DNA of 64,000 bases from Bradyrhizobium sp. LMTR 3 (GCF_001693485.1 NZ_MAXC01000005.1:1-64000); one strand, 5' to 3'; positions 19,701 through 29,259 are shown, counted from the first letter of the stretch. The notes: generated from the letters alone by a model not told the origin. Numbers and translations are program-made.

Positions 19701-19773
19701 TTTTGCACTCAGTAGATATACGGGGTTTTAACCACACCCGCGGCCAGCGCGTCCCGCCACAGTTCCGAACGGC

Positions 19774-19806
19774 AAAAGGCCCGTCCCTGGTTGAGGGGCG
19801 GGCCTT
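19774..19806 (-). terminator. intrinsic terminator of chemoreceptor 3
   Basis: AAGGCCCGTCCC and GGGGCGGGCCTT form a 12-bp stem (one G-T pair) with a 7-base loop. On the minus strand the stem is followed by a T-run (19774-19777). It starts 27 bases after the stop codon of chemoreceptor 3. Confidence 0.7.
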
Positions 19807-19832
19807 CCTAGGTCTCGCGGCCTGCCGGCTGC

Positions 19833-21863
19833 TTATGCCGCCCGCACCGAATTCAGGAACTTGCCGACCTCGAGCTTGAGGCGGTTGGAGTCCGACGACA
19901 GCGACTGGGCCGAAGAGAGCACCTGCGTCGAGGCCGATCCGGTCTCGCCGGCCCCGCGCTGCACGTCGGTGATGTTGGCGGAGACCTGCTGGGTGCCGCG
20001 GGCCGCCTGTTGCACGTTGCGGGAGATTTCCTGGGTTGCGGCACCCTGCTCTTCCACCGCGGCCGCAATGGTCGAGGATATTTCCGACAGCTTCTCGATC
20101 GTGGAGCTGATCGCCTGGATCGCACCGACGGACTCCTCCGTCGCGGCCTGGATGCCGGTGATCTGCTGACCGATCTCGCCGGTCGCCTTCGAGGTCTGTT
20201 CCGCCAGCGCCTTCACCTCAGATGCCACGACGGCGAAGCCGCGACCGGCGTCGCCGGCACGGGCGGCCTCGATGGTGGCGTTGAGCGCCAGCAAATTGGT
20301 CTGTTCGGCGATGGTGTTGATGAGTTCGACCACCGCGCCGATGCGGGCCGCCGCCTTCGACAATTCGCTGACCCGGTCATTGGTGGTGCGGGCCTGATCA
20401 ACGGCCTCATTGGCCATCCGCGCCGATTCCTGAACCTGACGGCCGATCTCGGTGATCGACGACGCCATCTCCTCGGTGGAAGAGGCCACCGACTGCACAT
20501 TGGTGGAGGCTTCCTCGGAGGCCGCCGCAACCATAGTGGTCAATTCCTGGGCACGTTCGGCAGTCGTCGTCAGCGTGCCGGCGGCGGCTTCGAGTTGGGT
20601 CGATGCCGACGACACGGTCTCGACGATATTGCCGACCGCACCTTCGAAATCGTCGGCGAGCTTGATCATCTCGGCCTTGCGCCGCTGCGCCGCGATCAGA
20701 TCCTGCTGAACCTTGGCTTCGGCTTCCTCGCGCGCCTTGTGCTCGGCATTCTCGCGAATGACGGTCACCGTCTTGGCGAGATCGCCGATTTCGTCGCCAC
20801 GGTCGGCGCCGGGAATCTCGACGTCGAGATTACCGCCGGCCATCTCGCCCAGCGCACCGTTCAGCCGCGTCATCGGACGCGCGACCCCGAGGAAGGAGAA
20901 TGCCACCGAGGCGATCAGCGACGCGACGACGATGATCGCCATGATCAGGTTGATGCGATTGGCGCGCTCGGTATCGGCCATGACCTCGTCCTTGGAGGTC
21001 TTGGCATCCTTTTGCGCGGCCTCAACGGTTGTTTCCATCAGGTCGGCGACATCCGCGGCGGCCTTGACGGTGCGGTTGGCGATGATGTCGTTCTTGACCT
21101 GCTCGGTCTTTACCGCTTCCTCATTGGCGGCCAGGAAGCGCTTGACCGTCGAGGAAAGGTTGCTGACCACGACCAGCAATTCCCGGTCATCGGCCTCGCC
21201 GCGCAGCTTGTTGAACACGTCCTTCAGCGAGGCCTCGGTCTTGGCCATCTCCGAGACCAGGTTGGCATCGCCGGTTGCGCCGAGCTTCCAGGCGGCAGCC
21301 CGCAACGCGTTCACCTTTCCATCGGCCTGAAACAGCAAACGCTCGATCTCGAGGCGGTTGTCCAACTTCGCCATGGCCGGCAACTTCAACTGGGCATCGA
21401 CCGCCTTGGTCCATTCTTCCGAGATGACCGAGCGCTTGTCGATCTGCGCCAGTAGCGTGATCTGCGCCTTGGCGAGATCTTCCACGGCGGCGGTAAAGCC
21501 ATCCATCAAAGCCTTGATCTTCTGCAGCCGCTCCCTGGCGTCAGGCCGCTGCGCGGTTGCGAGCGCAGCGTCCAGCTCCTTCGCCCCACTCGCCTTGTAG
21601 CGCTGCAAATCGGCAATGGTCTTCTCGACCTCGGCGGAAGTCCTCGCCAGCCTGACATTGCCGGCCGCAAGCTGAATCTTGCGCAGGTCGATATGGGCGG
21701 AGAGCGAGTTGTCGGCCACCCGTTGCGACCAGGTGGCGCGCTCGCTGGCTTCCTCGATCCTCGATTCGGTGACCATCTGGTTGGCGACCATGCCGATCGC
21801 CAGCAGGACGCCGACCGCCCCGGCCAAGCCCAGTTTGTATCCGATACGGTTGAGCTTGATCAT
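19833..21863 (-). CDS. methyl-accepting chemotaxis protein 3, large helical sensor
   Basis: A 676-residue chemoreceptor. TM1 is residues 10-30 and TM2 is 305-327. The periplasmic part of about 270 residues is almost wholly helical, the size and character of the helical bimodular (HBM) sensors that bind TCA-cycle acids in McpS. That match is by size and composition only. HAMP follows ([20 protein letters not shown]), then a signalling domain with the tip [20 protein letters not shown] (Glu where the other three receptors have Gly). The C-terminus is [15 protein letters not shown]. Start [12 protein letters not shown] at 21863 is chosen because the upstream extension is not protein-like. Confidence 0.92.
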   Translation of the reverse strand: MIKLNRIGYKLGLAGAVGVLLAIGMVANQMVTESRIEEASERATWSQRVADNSLSAHIDLRKIQLAAGNVRLARTSAEVEKTIADLQRYKASGAKELDAALATAQRPDARERLQKIKALMDGFTAAVEDLAKAQITLLAQIDKRSVISEEWTKAVDAQLKLPAMAKLDNRLEIERLLFQADGKVNALRAAAWKLGATGDANLVSEMAKTEASLKDVFNKLRGEADDRELLVVVSNLSSTVKRFLAANEEAVKTEQVKNDIIANRTVKAAADVADLMETTVEAAQKDAKTSKDEVMADTERANRINLIMAIIVVASLIASVAFSFLGVARPMTRLNGALGEMAGGNLDVEIPGADRGDEIGDLAKTVTVIRENAEHKAREEAEAKVQQDLIAAQRRKAEMIKLADDFEGAVGNIVETVSSASTQLEAAAGTLTTTAERAQELTTMVAAASEEASTNVQSVASSTEEMASSITEIGRQVQESARMANEAVDQARTTNDRVSELSKAAARIGAVVELINTIAEQTNLLALNATIEAARAGDAGRGFAVVASEVKALAEQTSKATGEIGQQITGIQAATEESVGAIQAISSTIEKLSEISSTIAAAVEEQGAATQEISRNVQQAARGTQQVSANITDVQRGAGETGSASTQVLSSAQSLSSDSNRLKLEVGKFLNSVRAA

Positions 21864-22054
21864 GTCGACGACCCCAATTTCTTCTGAATCAGTTTTCCGG
21901 ATGCGGAATTTACGACGCAAAGGAACCGGCAACCTTCGCGGGCGAATCCCGAAAGATACGGCGCAGCGTAGCGGGGACCGGTTAATTTCCGCTTGCGTGA
22001 AATTACGGACATCCAGCCGGGTTGTGGGGCTGCTAACTTCGCGCCACACGCGAA

Positions 22055-22087
22055 TAGGCCCGGCGCGCCTTCCGCGAGCCGGGCCCT
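22055..22087 (-). terminator. hairpin downstream of chemoreceptor 4
   Basis: AGGCCCGGC (22056-22064) pairs with GCCGGGCCCT (22078-22087) around a GC-rich loop. It starts 22 bases after the stop of chemoreceptor 4. Only a short T stretch follows on the minus strand. Confidence 0.5.
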
Positions 22088-22108
22088 TCGTCGACGGTCG
22101 GCCGGTTG

Positions 22109-23800
22109 TCAGGCTGCCCGGACCGACTCCAGAAACTTGCCGACCTCGAGCCTGAGGCGCTGGCTATCGCCCGAGAGCGACTGTGCCGCCGACAGCACCT
22201 GCGAGGAGGCTGCACCGGTCTCGCTGGCGCCGCGCTGCACATCGGTGATGTTGGTGGAGACCTGATGGGTGCCGCGGGCGGCCTGCTGCACGTTGCGGGA
22301 AATTTCCTGGGTCGCGGCGCCCTGCTCTTCCACGGCGGCCGCAATCGCCGAGGAGATCTCCGCCAGCCTTTCGATGGTGCCGCTGATTTCCTTGATGGCG
22401 CTAACAGAATCCTGGGTCGCGCCCTGGATGCCGGCAATCTGCTGGCTGATCTCGCCGGTGGCTTTTGCTGTCTGTTCGGCCAGCGCCTTGACCTCCGACG
22501 CCACGACCGCAAAGCCGCGGCCGGCCTCACCGGCGCGCGCCGCCTCGATAGTGGCGTTGAGCGCGAGCAGGTTGGTCTGGCCGGCAATGGTGTTGATGAG
22601 TTCGACGACGTCGCCGATCCGGCCCGCTGCCTTGGACAATTCACTGACCCGGTCGTTGGTGACGCGGGCCTGACCGACTGCGTCGGTCGCCATCCGCGCC
22701 GAAGCCTGCACCTGGCGGCCGATCTCGGTGACCGAGGAAGAAAGCTCTTCGGTCGCAGAGGCCACCGACTGCACGTTGGCGGAGGCTTCGCCGGAAGCCG
22801 AGGCCACGGCCGAGGTCAGCGTCTGCGAGCGCTCGGCGGTCGCCGACAGCGTGCCGGCCGACGCTTCGAGCTGCGTCGAAGCCGAAGATACCGTCTGCAC
22901 GATCTCGCCGATCAGGCTTTCGAAGTTGCGGGTGATGCCGTCGACCCGCCGGCCGCGCTCGATCTTGGCTTCGGCGTCGGCGGCGGCAGCCTCGTCGGCG
23001 GCTTTCTTCGCAATCAGCGCTTCCTTGAATATCTGCAAGGTATCGGCCATCGCGCCGATTTCGGTTTTCTCGCCCTGATGCGGCACTTCCGCACTCAGAT
23101 CGCCGTTACCCAGCGCCTGCATCGGCGTGACGATGGAGGCAATGCCGCTCGAGACGTCGCGAACCAGATAGACGCTGATGCCAACACCGATGATGACGGC
23201 GGCGCCGAGGATCAAGGCAAGCATCATGAGAGCGGCGGTGTAGCTGTCGGCCGCCTCCCTTGCCGCCTTGTCCGCGCCGGCATTGTTCAGGTCGATGCTC
23301 TTCTTCAGGACGGCGTCGGCATCGAGGCTGATCTTGTTGATGGTCGTGGTATTCAGGTCGTGGGCCTCGGTCGGGATATTCCCAACCGCCTTGCGCGACA
23401 GTTCCATTACCTCCTGGGTGCCCTTCCGGTATTTGTCCCACAGCCTCGACCATTCGGCATACAGCGCACGTTCCTCCGCCGAGGCAATCAGCGGCTCGTA
23501 CGCCGCGCGGATCTTGGTGTTGTTCTCGATGACGGCGGCGAGCGTTTTCTCCATCGCGAGCTTCTCTTCCAGCGTCTCGGACAGCATGTGCTCGCGGATC
23601 ACGTTGCGGTAGGTGATGGTGCCGGCGCGCAGGTCGCCCAGCACGCGGATACTCGGCATCCAGTTGGTGGCGATATCGACCGTGTTGGCGTTGATGGCGC
23701 GCATGTTCTTCACCGCGAGCAGACCCATGCCCGCCATCGCGACGAGCAGGAAGGCGACCACGGTGATGATCTTGGTGCGGATCGAATAGCGGGCGAGCAT
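22109..23800 (-). CDS. methyl-accepting chemotaxis protein 4, 4HB sensor
   Basis: A 563-residue chemoreceptor. TM1 is residues 11-31. Residues 32-188 form a four-helix-bundle sensor (4HB_MCP type) with the recognisable [20 protein letters not shown] stretch. TM2 is 189-211. HAMP is followed by an adaptor helix rich in Ala/Lys/Glu and the same signalling domain as its neighbours, ending [15 protein letters not shown]. Start [15 protein letters not shown] at 23800 has a GAGATT-type ribosome binding site. It is the first gene of the receptor series and lies 178 bases from otnK on the same strand. Confidence 0.93.
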   Translation of the reverse strand: MLARYSIRTKIITVVAFLLVAMAGMGLLAVKNMRAINANTVDIATNWMPSIRVLGDLRAGTITYRNVIREHMLSETLEEKLAMEKTLAAVIENNTKIRAAYEPLIASAEERALYAEWSRLWDKYRKGTQEVMELSRKAVGNIPTEAHDLNTTTINKISLDADAVLKKSIDLNNAGADKAAREAADSYTAALMMLALILGAAVIIGVGISVYLVRDVSSGIASIVTPMQALGNGDLSAEVPHQGEKTEIGAMADTLQIFKEALIAKKAADEAAAADAEAKIERGRRVDGITRNFESLIGEIVQTVSSASTQLEASAGTLSATAERSQTLTSAVASASGEASANVQSVASATEELSSSVTEIGRQVQASARMATDAVGQARVTNDRVSELSKAAGRIGDVVELINTIAGQTNLLALNATIEAARAGEAGRGFAVVASEVKALAEQTAKATGEISQQIAGIQGATQDSVSAIKEISGTIERLAEISSAIAAAVEEQGAATQEISRNVQQAARGTHQVSTNITDVQRGASETGAASSQVLSAAQSLSGDSQRLRLEVGKFLESVRAA

Positions 23801-23978
23801 GGGTGGAATCTCTTGATTTTGGGCGCGCGGGACGCCGTCTGGGAAAAGGCCCGGAATTTGGAAGGAAGGATGCCTGGCGGATATCAAACCCGACGCTTCC
23901 TCAGGTTGAGTTAATTCGCGTCCGTACAAATACCTACGCGACAGTTCTCACCAGGAAATGAATGTCGGCTTGACGCGA

Positions 23979-25256
23979 TCAGCGCATCAGCTTCAAGGCA
24001 TCGGAGAAAAATTCCGCCCCGCCGAAATTGCCTGATTTCAGCGCAAGCAGCATCTCGCCGTCCTCGGCGCCGACCGCGCGCAAGACCGGCACGCCTGCAG
24101 CGATTTCTTCGCCGACGAGAAAGCCCGGAATCCGCAGCCGATCGACGACGGCGCCCGAAGTTTCACCACCGGCGACCACCAATCGCCGCACGCCTGACCG
24201 CACCAGGCCTTCGGCGATATCGGCCATCGCCTGCTCGATGGCATGTCCGGCTGCATCGCGGCCATGTCGAGATTGCAGAGCTGCAACCTGGTCCGGCGTC
24301 GAACTGCTGGCGATCAGGATTGGACCATCGCTGATTCGGTCGCTCGCCCAGGCCAGTGCGCGGCGCGCCTCTGCCGGCCCCGCGATTATCTGCTCGGGAT
24401 CGAGATGCAGCACGGCCATGGTCTTTTCGGCATTGGCAATCTGCGCCAGGGTCGCCTGCGAGCAGCTCCCCGCAAGGCACGCAGCCGGTCCGCCGACCGG
24501 CGTGCCGGACACCGCGCTCGCGGAAGCCGCTTTGACCTTGCCGGAGGCAACCAGCGCCCGGGCAAGCCCGAGGCCAATGCCGGATGCGCCGACGGACAGC
24601 CGGTGATCCAGCGCGACGGCGCCGATGGTTTCCAGATCGCGGTGAAAGACCGCATCGATGATGGCCGCGCCGATCCCCTTTCCCGCCAGCTCCGCGAGAC
24701 GTCCGCGAACCGCCTCCGCGCCGCGCGTGAGGGTCGCGAGATCGACCAGCCCGACCTGCGTCCGGCTCTGGCGCGCCAGCACCCGCACCAGATTGGAATC
24801 ACGCATCGGGTTGAGCGGATGATCCTTCAGCGGGCTTTCGTTCAGCGGCACGGCCCCGACGAACAGGTTGCCTTGATAGACGGTGCGGCCGGTTTCCGGA
24901 AAGGCCGGCGTCACCAGCACGATCGCCTCGCCGGAGTCGGCGCGCAGCGCGTCCATCACCGGGCCGATATTGCCGGCGTCGGTGGAATCGAAGGTCGAGC
25001 AGATCTTGAACAGCACGTGACCGGCGCCGCGGGCGCGCAGCCATTTTTCGGCGGCGCGCGAACGGTCCACCGCGACGCCGGCCTCGATCGAGCGGCTCTT
25101 GAGCGAGATCACGACCGCATCGACCTCCGGCAGCGCCAGATCGTCTGATGGCACGCCGATGGTCTGCACCGTGCGCAGGCCCTGACGCGTCAGCGTGTTG
25201 GCGAGATCGGAAGCGCCGGTGTAGTCGTCGGCGATACAGCCAAGGGATAGTTTCAC
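23979..25256 (-). CDS. otnK: 3-oxo-tetronate 4-kinase (four-carbon acid sugar kinase, DUF1537)
   Basis: A 425-residue ATP-dependent kinase that makes 3-oxo-tetronate 4-phosphate in threonate and erythronate breakdown. The N-terminal substrate domain starts LGCIADDYTGASDLANTLTR with the conserved Asp pair, then FKICSTFDSTDAGNIGPVMD and VTPAFPETGRTVYQGNLFV. The C-terminal nucleotide-binding part carries VAGGETSGAVVDRL. Its ATG overlaps the otnI stop by four bases (ATGA), so the two are translationally coupled. The family, the length and all neighbours agree. Confidence 0.93.
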   Translation of the reverse strand: MKLSLGCIADDYTGASDLANTLTRQGLRTVQTIGVPSDDLALPEVDAVVISLKSRSIEAGVAVDRSRAAEKWLRARGAGHVLFKICSTFDSTDAGNIGPVMDALRADSGEAIVLVTPAFPETGRTVYQGNLFVGAVPLNESPLKDHPLNPMRDSNLVRVLARQSRTQVGLVDLATLTRGAEAVRGRLAELAGKGIGAAIIDAVFHRDLETIGAVALDHRLSVGASGIGLGLARALVASGKVKAASASAVSGTPVGGPAACLAGSCSQATLAQIANAEKTMAVLHLDPEQIIAGPAEARRALAWASDRISDGPILIASSSTPDQVAALQSRHGRDAAGHAIEQAMADIAEGLVRSGVRRLVVAGGETSGAVVDRLRIPGFLVGEEIAAGVPVLRAVGAEDGEMLLALKSGNFGGAEFFSDALKLMR

Positions 25257-26035
25257 GGCTTTGCTCCGGCATAGGGCTTGAACCAGCCGAGGCCATCGGT
25301 GGTTTTGCCGCGCGGGTTATATTCGCAGCCGACGAAGCCGCCATAGCCGAGCCGGTCGAGTTCAGTGAACAGGAACGGATAGTTCAGCTCTTCGCCGTCA
25401 GGCTCATTGCGCGAGGGAATGCTGGCGATCTGGACATGGCCTGTTATCGGCATCATCTCGCGCAGCCGCATGGTGACGTCGCCGTGGATGATCTGGCAGT
25501 GATAGATGTCGAACTGCAGTTTCAGATTCAGTATCTTCAGTTCGGTGATCAGGTCGCGCGCGAACGAAAAATCGTTGAGAAAGTAGCCGGGCACATTGCG
25601 CGGATTGATCGGCTCGATCACGACGTCCAGCCCATGGGGCGCGTAGAACTCGGCTGCCCATGCCACCGACTTGTAGAATTGTTCGACGGCCTTCGTGCTG
25701 CTGCGATCGGCGATTCCCGCCATCAGATGCAGCCGCTTGACGCCGGTCGCCTTCGCGTAAGGCAGCGCGGTCTCCAGGCTTCGCTTGAGATCGTCAAAGC
25801 GCTCCGGCAATGCGGCAAAACCCTTTTCGCCGGCGTCCCAATTGCCCGGCGGCAGATTGAACAGCGCCTGCGTCAGACCATTGCGCTTCAGCCGTTCGCC
25901 GACAGCCTCGGCCGGATGATCATAGGGAAACAGGAATTCGACCGCGGTGAAGCCCGCTCTTGCCGCCGCATCGAAGCGGTCGAGGAACGGGACCTCGGTG
26001 AACATCATGGAGAGATTGGCGGCGAAACGCGGCAT
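25253..26035 (-). CDS. otnI: 2-oxo-tetronate isomerase (hydroxypyruvate isomerase family)
   Basis: A 260-residue TIM-barrel isomerase that turns 2-oxo-tetronate into 3-oxo-tetronate. It begins MPRFAANLSMMFTEVPFLDR, the family start. The metal and catalytic Glu region is IEPINPRNVPGYF (near residue 145), followed by LQFDIYHCQIIHGDV and the final GFVGCEYNPRGKT. It is the middle gene of ltnD-otnI-otnK, 26 bases after ltnD and overlapping otnK by 4 bases. Assignment to OtnI rather than Hyi rests on this neighbourhood. Confidence 0.92.
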   Translation of the reverse strand: MPRFAANLSMMFTEVPFLDRFDAAARAGFTAVEFLFPYDHPAEAVGERLKRNGLTQALFNLPPGNWDAGEKGFAALPERFDDLKRSLETALPYAKATGVKRLHLMAGIADRSSTKAVEQFYKSVAWAAEFYAPHGLDVVIEPINPRNVPGYFLNDFSFARDLITELKILNLKLQFDIYHCQIIHGDVTMRLREMMPITGHVQIASIPSRNEPDGEELNYPFLFTELDRLGYGGFVGCEYNPRGKTTDGLGWFKPYAGAKP

Positions 26036-26061
26036 CGAAGGTCCCCTTCTTGATCTTGCTC

Positions 26062-26976
26062 TTACTTCGGCTCGCCCGGCAGATGCGTGCCGGTGACTTT
26101 TGCATACATGCGCGCGACCGAGGCATCATCGTCGCGGCCCATGCCGGCGGCCGACGTCATCAAAAACATCTGCAAGGCGGCAGCGGAGACCGGCACCGGG
26201 AATTTCGCCGAACGCGCCATGTCCTGGATGATGCCGAGATCCTTGACGAAGATATCGACCGCGCTGCGCGGCGCGTAATCGCCGTCAAGCACGTGCGGCA
26301 TGCGGTTCTCGAACATCCAGGAATTGCCGGCGGACGCCGTGATCACCTCGTAGACTTTTCGGATGTCGAGGCCCTGCTTGGCGGCGAATGCGATCGCCTC
26401 GGAAGCGGCGGCGATGTGCACACCGGCCAGCAACTGGTTGATCATCTTGAACGCGGCGCCCTGGCCGGCGGCGTCACCGAGCTCGTAGAGCTTTGCCGCC
26501 ATTGCGTCCAGCGCTGGCCGTGCCTTGGCAAACGCGGCCGGACTGCCGGATGCGAGGATGGTGAGCTCACCCTGCGCCGCGCGCTGCGCGCCGCCGGAGA
26601 TCGGCGCGTCGAGGTAGTGCCGGCCGGTTTCTTCCAACTGTTTGGCGAGACGCCGCGCGACATCGGGGTCCATGGTGGCGGAGGAAATGAACACCGCGCC
26701 TTTCGCCAGCGTTTCCGCAACGCCGCTGGCGCCAAACAGGATGGTCTCGGTCTGGGCGGCGTTGACGACGACGCTGACGACGATGTCGGCCGATTTTGCG
26801 GCTTCCGCCGGCGTTACCGCGCCCTTGCCGCCATCGGCGACGAACCGCTTGACCGTGTCAGCCGAAACGTCGCACCCGGTGACCTCTAGCCCCGCGCGGC
26901 GCAGCGAGGTCGCCATGCCATAGCCCATCGAGCCCAGCCCGATGACGGCGACGCGCGGTTTCGCGGATTCTGGCAT
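26062..26976 (-). CDS. ltnD: L-threonate dehydrogenase (beta-hydroxyacid dehydrogenase family)
   Basis: A 304-residue NAD-dependent dehydrogenase that oxidises L-threonate (or D-erythronate for close relatives) at C2 to 2-oxo-tetronate. The Rossmann motif is VAVIGLGSMGYGMATSL (residues 9-25). The substrate loop is DAPISGGAQRAAQGEL near 120, and the catalytic Lys is in GAAFKMINQLLAG near 170. Start MPESAKPRV at 26976 has GAGGAA 7 bases before it. It is the first gene of the operon and 120 bases from the divergent otnC, so one promoter region should serve both. Confidence 0.92.
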   Translation of the reverse strand: MPESAKPRVAVIGLGSMGYGMATSLRRAGLEVTGCDVSADTVKRFVADGGKGAVTPAEAAKSADIVVSVVVNAAQTETILFGASGVAETLAKGAVFISSATMDPDVARRLAKQLEETGRHYLDAPISGGAQRAAQGELTILASGSPAAFAKARPALDAMAAKLYELGDAAGQGAAFKMINQLLAGVHIAAASEAIAFAAKQGLDIRKVYEVITASAGNSWMFENRMPHVLDGDYAPRSAVDIFVKDLGIIQDMARSAKFPVPVSAAALQMFLMTSAAGMGRDDDASVARMYAKVTGTHLPGEPK

Positions 26977-27096
26977 GCGGCGGTTCCTCGATGGTTTCTG
27001 TTCAACGGCCCATTCGGCCGGCGGCTTGGCGTCCTTGCGTATCACGGCTTGGCCGCGCTGCCAAAGCGTGAGACAAGGCGGAAAAGAGGTCGGTCC
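26977..27096. promoter_or_regulatory. divergent control region ltnD / otnC
   Basis: 120 bases between two divergent genes of the same pathway. It contains both ribosome binding sites. I could not see a convincing operator, and no DeoR or GntR regulator gene is next to it. Confidence 0.5.
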
Positions 27097-27756
27097 ATGA
27101 GCGAAACAAGGCTCCGCGAGGAAATCTGCCGCTTCGGCCGCTCGCTGTTCGAGCGCGGGCTGACGCCGGGATCCTCCGGCAATATCAGCGTGAAGCTCGA
27201 TGACGGCGGCTGGCTGGTGACGCCGACCAATGCCTCGCTCGGTTTCCTCGATCCGGCCCGAATGTCGCGGCTCGGGCCCGACGGACGGCTGGTATCCGGC
27301 GACGCGCCAACCAAGGAAGTGCCGCTGCACACCGCGCTCTATCAGACCCGCAGCGCCGCGCGCGCCGTGGTGCATCTGCATTCGACCCATTCGGTGGCGC
27401 TGTCGATGCTGCCCGAGATCGACCCCCGCGCCGCGCTGCCGCCGATGACGGCCTATTACGTGATGAAATGCGGGCACACTGCGCTCGTACCCTACTATCG
27501 CCCCGGCGATCCGGCCGTCGCCGACGCCATCAAGGGACTGGCCGGGAAGTACTCCTCCGTGCTGCTCGCCAATCACGGCCCGGTGGTTTCGGGCGACACG
27601 CTGGAAGCGGCGGTGTTCGCCATGGAGGAACTGGAGGAGACCGCGAAGCTCTATCTGCTGCTGCGCGGATTGAACCCGCGGTATCTGTCGCCGGCGCAGG
27701 TGGAGGATTTGACTGAGGTGTTCGGGTTGACGCTGCCGGAGAACGGGCACTCGTAG
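27097..27756 (+). CDS. otnC: 3-oxo-tetronate 4-phosphate decarboxylase (class II aldolase family)
   Basis: A 219-residue zinc enzyme that decarboxylates 3-oxo-tetronate 4-phosphate to dihydroxyacetone phosphate. The phosphate-binding site is GLTPGSSGNISVKLDDG (near residue 25). The catalytic Glu is in TKEVPLH (near 75). Zinc ligands are in VHLHSTHSVAL (near 98) and LLANHGPVVSG (near 160). AAGAGGT precedes the ATG at 27097 by 6 bases; a TTG 16 codons upstream is less likely. Its TAG stop at 27754-27756 is formed by the first bases of the family F repeat. Confidence 0.92.
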   Translation: MSETRLREEICRFGRSLFERGLTPGSSGNISVKLDDGGWLVTPTNASLGFLDPARMSRLGPDGRLVSGDAPTKEVPLHTALYQTRSAARAVVHLHSTHSVALSMLPEIDPRAALPPMTAYYVMKCGHTALVPYYRPGDPAVADAIKGLAGKYSSVLLANHGPVVSGDTLEAAVFAMEELEETAKLYLLLRGLNPRYLSPAQVEDLTEVFGLTLPENGHS

Positions 27757-27837
27757 GATGGGTAGAGCGCAGCGAAACCCATCATCTCTCCGCGCAATGG
27801 AATTGATGGGTTTCGCTTCGCTCTACCCATCCTACGG
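27752..27837. repeat. palindromic intergenic repeat, family F (copy 2)
   Basis: CGTAGGATGGGTAGAGC...GCTCTACCCATCCTACG with the inner arms AAACCCATCA / TGATGGGTTT. It fills the gap between the convergent otnC and livF genes and supplies the otnC stop codon. Confidence 0.85.
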
Positions 27838-27839
27838 CA

Positions 27840-28544
27840 TCACAGCCCCAGATAGGCCCTCCTTACATCCGGATTGACGCTGATCTCCGCCGCGCTGCCC
27901 TGCATCAGCACGCGGCCGGTTTGCAGGATGTAGGCGCGGTCGGCGATTTCGAGGCATTCGGACATGCGCTGTTCGACGATCAGCACCGTCATGCCGGCGT
28001 CGCGGATGCGTTTGACGGCCTGGAAGATTTCATCGACCAGCTTTGGCATGATGCCCTGCGACGGCTCGTCGAGCATGAGTAGCCGCGGGCGCGTCATCAG
28101 GGCGCGGCCGATCGCCAGCATCTGCTGCTCGCCGCCGGAGAGCGTTTCGGCGCGCTGCTCCAACCGCTCTTGCAGGCGCGGAAACAGCTTGAACACGAGA
28201 TCAAGCGGTGCCTCGCGGTTCGCTTCGCCCCGATAGAGGTAGCTGCCGAGCCTCAAGTTGTCGCGCACCGAGAGACGCGGAAACAGCCGGCGGTTTTCCG
28301 GCACATAGGCGATGCCGCGCGAGGTGATGATGTGCTGCGCCATGCCGTCGATGCGGGTGCCGTCGAACGACACGCTGCCGGAGCGAGGTCGCTCGGCGCC
28401 CGCAATCGATTTCAGCAGCGTCGACTTCCCGGCGCCGTTGGCGCCGGCGACGCAAACGATTTCGCCCTTTGCCACCTCGATCGAGACTGCCGAGATCGCG
28501 ACCAGCCCCTGATAGGCGGTGGTGACTTCATGCACCGACAGCAT
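27840..28544 (-). CDS. livF: branched-chain amino acid type ABC transporter, ATPase LivF
   Basis: A 234-residue ATPase of a HAAT-type importer. Walker A is GANGAGKST (residues 34-42), the signature is LSGGEQQ, and Walker B is LLMLDEPSQGI. It starts 17 bases inside the end of livG and is the last gene of the transporter operon. The substrate is set by livK, not by this protein. Confidence 0.95.
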   Translation of the reverse strand: MLSVHEVTTAYQGLVAISAVSIEVAKGEIVCVAGANGAGKSTLLKSIAGAERPRSGSVSFDGTRIDGMAQHIITSRGIAYVPENRRLFPRLSVRDNLRLGSYLYRGEANREAPLDLVFKLFPRLQERLEQRAETLSGGEQQMLAIGRALMTRPRLLMLDEPSQGIMPKLVDEIFQAVKRIRDAGMTVLIVEQRMSECLEIADRAYILQTGRVLMQGSAAEISVNPDVRRAYLGL

Positions 28545-29259
28545 GACGGTCTCCCAGATAGGCGGTGATGACTTTCGGGTCGCGAACCACGTCCGCGGGC
28601 TTGCCCTCGACCAGCACCTTGCCGAGATCGAGCACGATGGCGCGGTCGACGAGCGGCATCACGATTTCCATGACATGCTCGACCATCAGCACGGTGACGC
28701 CGGTATCGCGCACCTTGCGCACCAGTTCGACGCCGGTCTTGGCTTCGACCGGCGTCAGGCCGGTGAGCACCTCATCCAGCAGCAGCAATTTCGGTTCGGT
28801 CGCGAGCGCACGCGCCACCTCGAGCCGGCGCTTTTCGGACGGGACGAGATCGCTGGCCAGCACATTGGCGCGCGGACCAAGGCCACAAAACTCCAGCACC
28901 TCATGCGCCTTGCGGCGGGCATCGCGCATCACGGTGGTGCGGACCAGCGCGCCGACGATGACATTGTCGATCACGGTCATGGTCTCAAAACTTTTCACGA
29001 CCTGGAAGGTGCGGCCGATGCCGCGCTGGCAGCGCTCCGCTGCCGGCAATGCGGTGACGTCCTCGCCGTCAAAGATGATCGAGCCTTGGGTCGGCGGCAG
29101 CACGCCCGCGATCAGGTTGAACAGTGTCGACTTGCCGGCGCCGTTCGGGCCGATCAGGCCGACGATCTCGCCGCGCCCAACCGAGATCGAGACGTCGCTG
29201 TTGGCGATCAGGCCGCCGAAGCGCTGCCAGACGCCGCGCGTTTCCAGAAGAGGCGTCAT
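28528..29259 (-). CDS. livG: branched-chain amino acid type ABC transporter, ATPase LivG (atypical signature)
   Basis: The second ATPase of the importer, 243 residues. Walker A is GPNGAGKST (near residue 36) and Walker B is LLLLDEVLTGLTP. Where the ABC signature LSxGQ should be, the sequence reads DLVPSEKRRLEVARAL, with no Gly pair, and the Walker B Pro is Val. AAGGAGG precedes the ATG at 29259 by 7-8 bases. The ATG overlaps the livM stop by four bases (ATGA). A dimer with LivF would have one standard and one altered ATP site. Confidence 0.93.
   Translation of the reverse strand: MTPLLETRGVWQRFGGLIANSDVSISVGRGEIVGLIGPNGAGKSTLFNLIAGVLPPTQGSIIFDGEDVTALPAAERCQRGIGRTFQVVKSFETMTVIDNVIVGALVRTTVMRDARRKAHEVLEFCGLGPRANVLASDLVPSEKRRLEVARALATEPKLLLLDEVLTGLTPVEAKTGVELVRKVRDTGVTVLMVEHVMEIVMPLVDRAIVLDLGKVLVEGKPADVVRDPKVITAYLGDRHAVGA

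Noticed and set aside
26062..27750. 562-codon version of LtnD reaching to 27750
   Set aside because: The extra 258 codons run antisense to otnC; MPESAKPRVAVIGLG at 26976 is the natural start with a good ribosome binding site.
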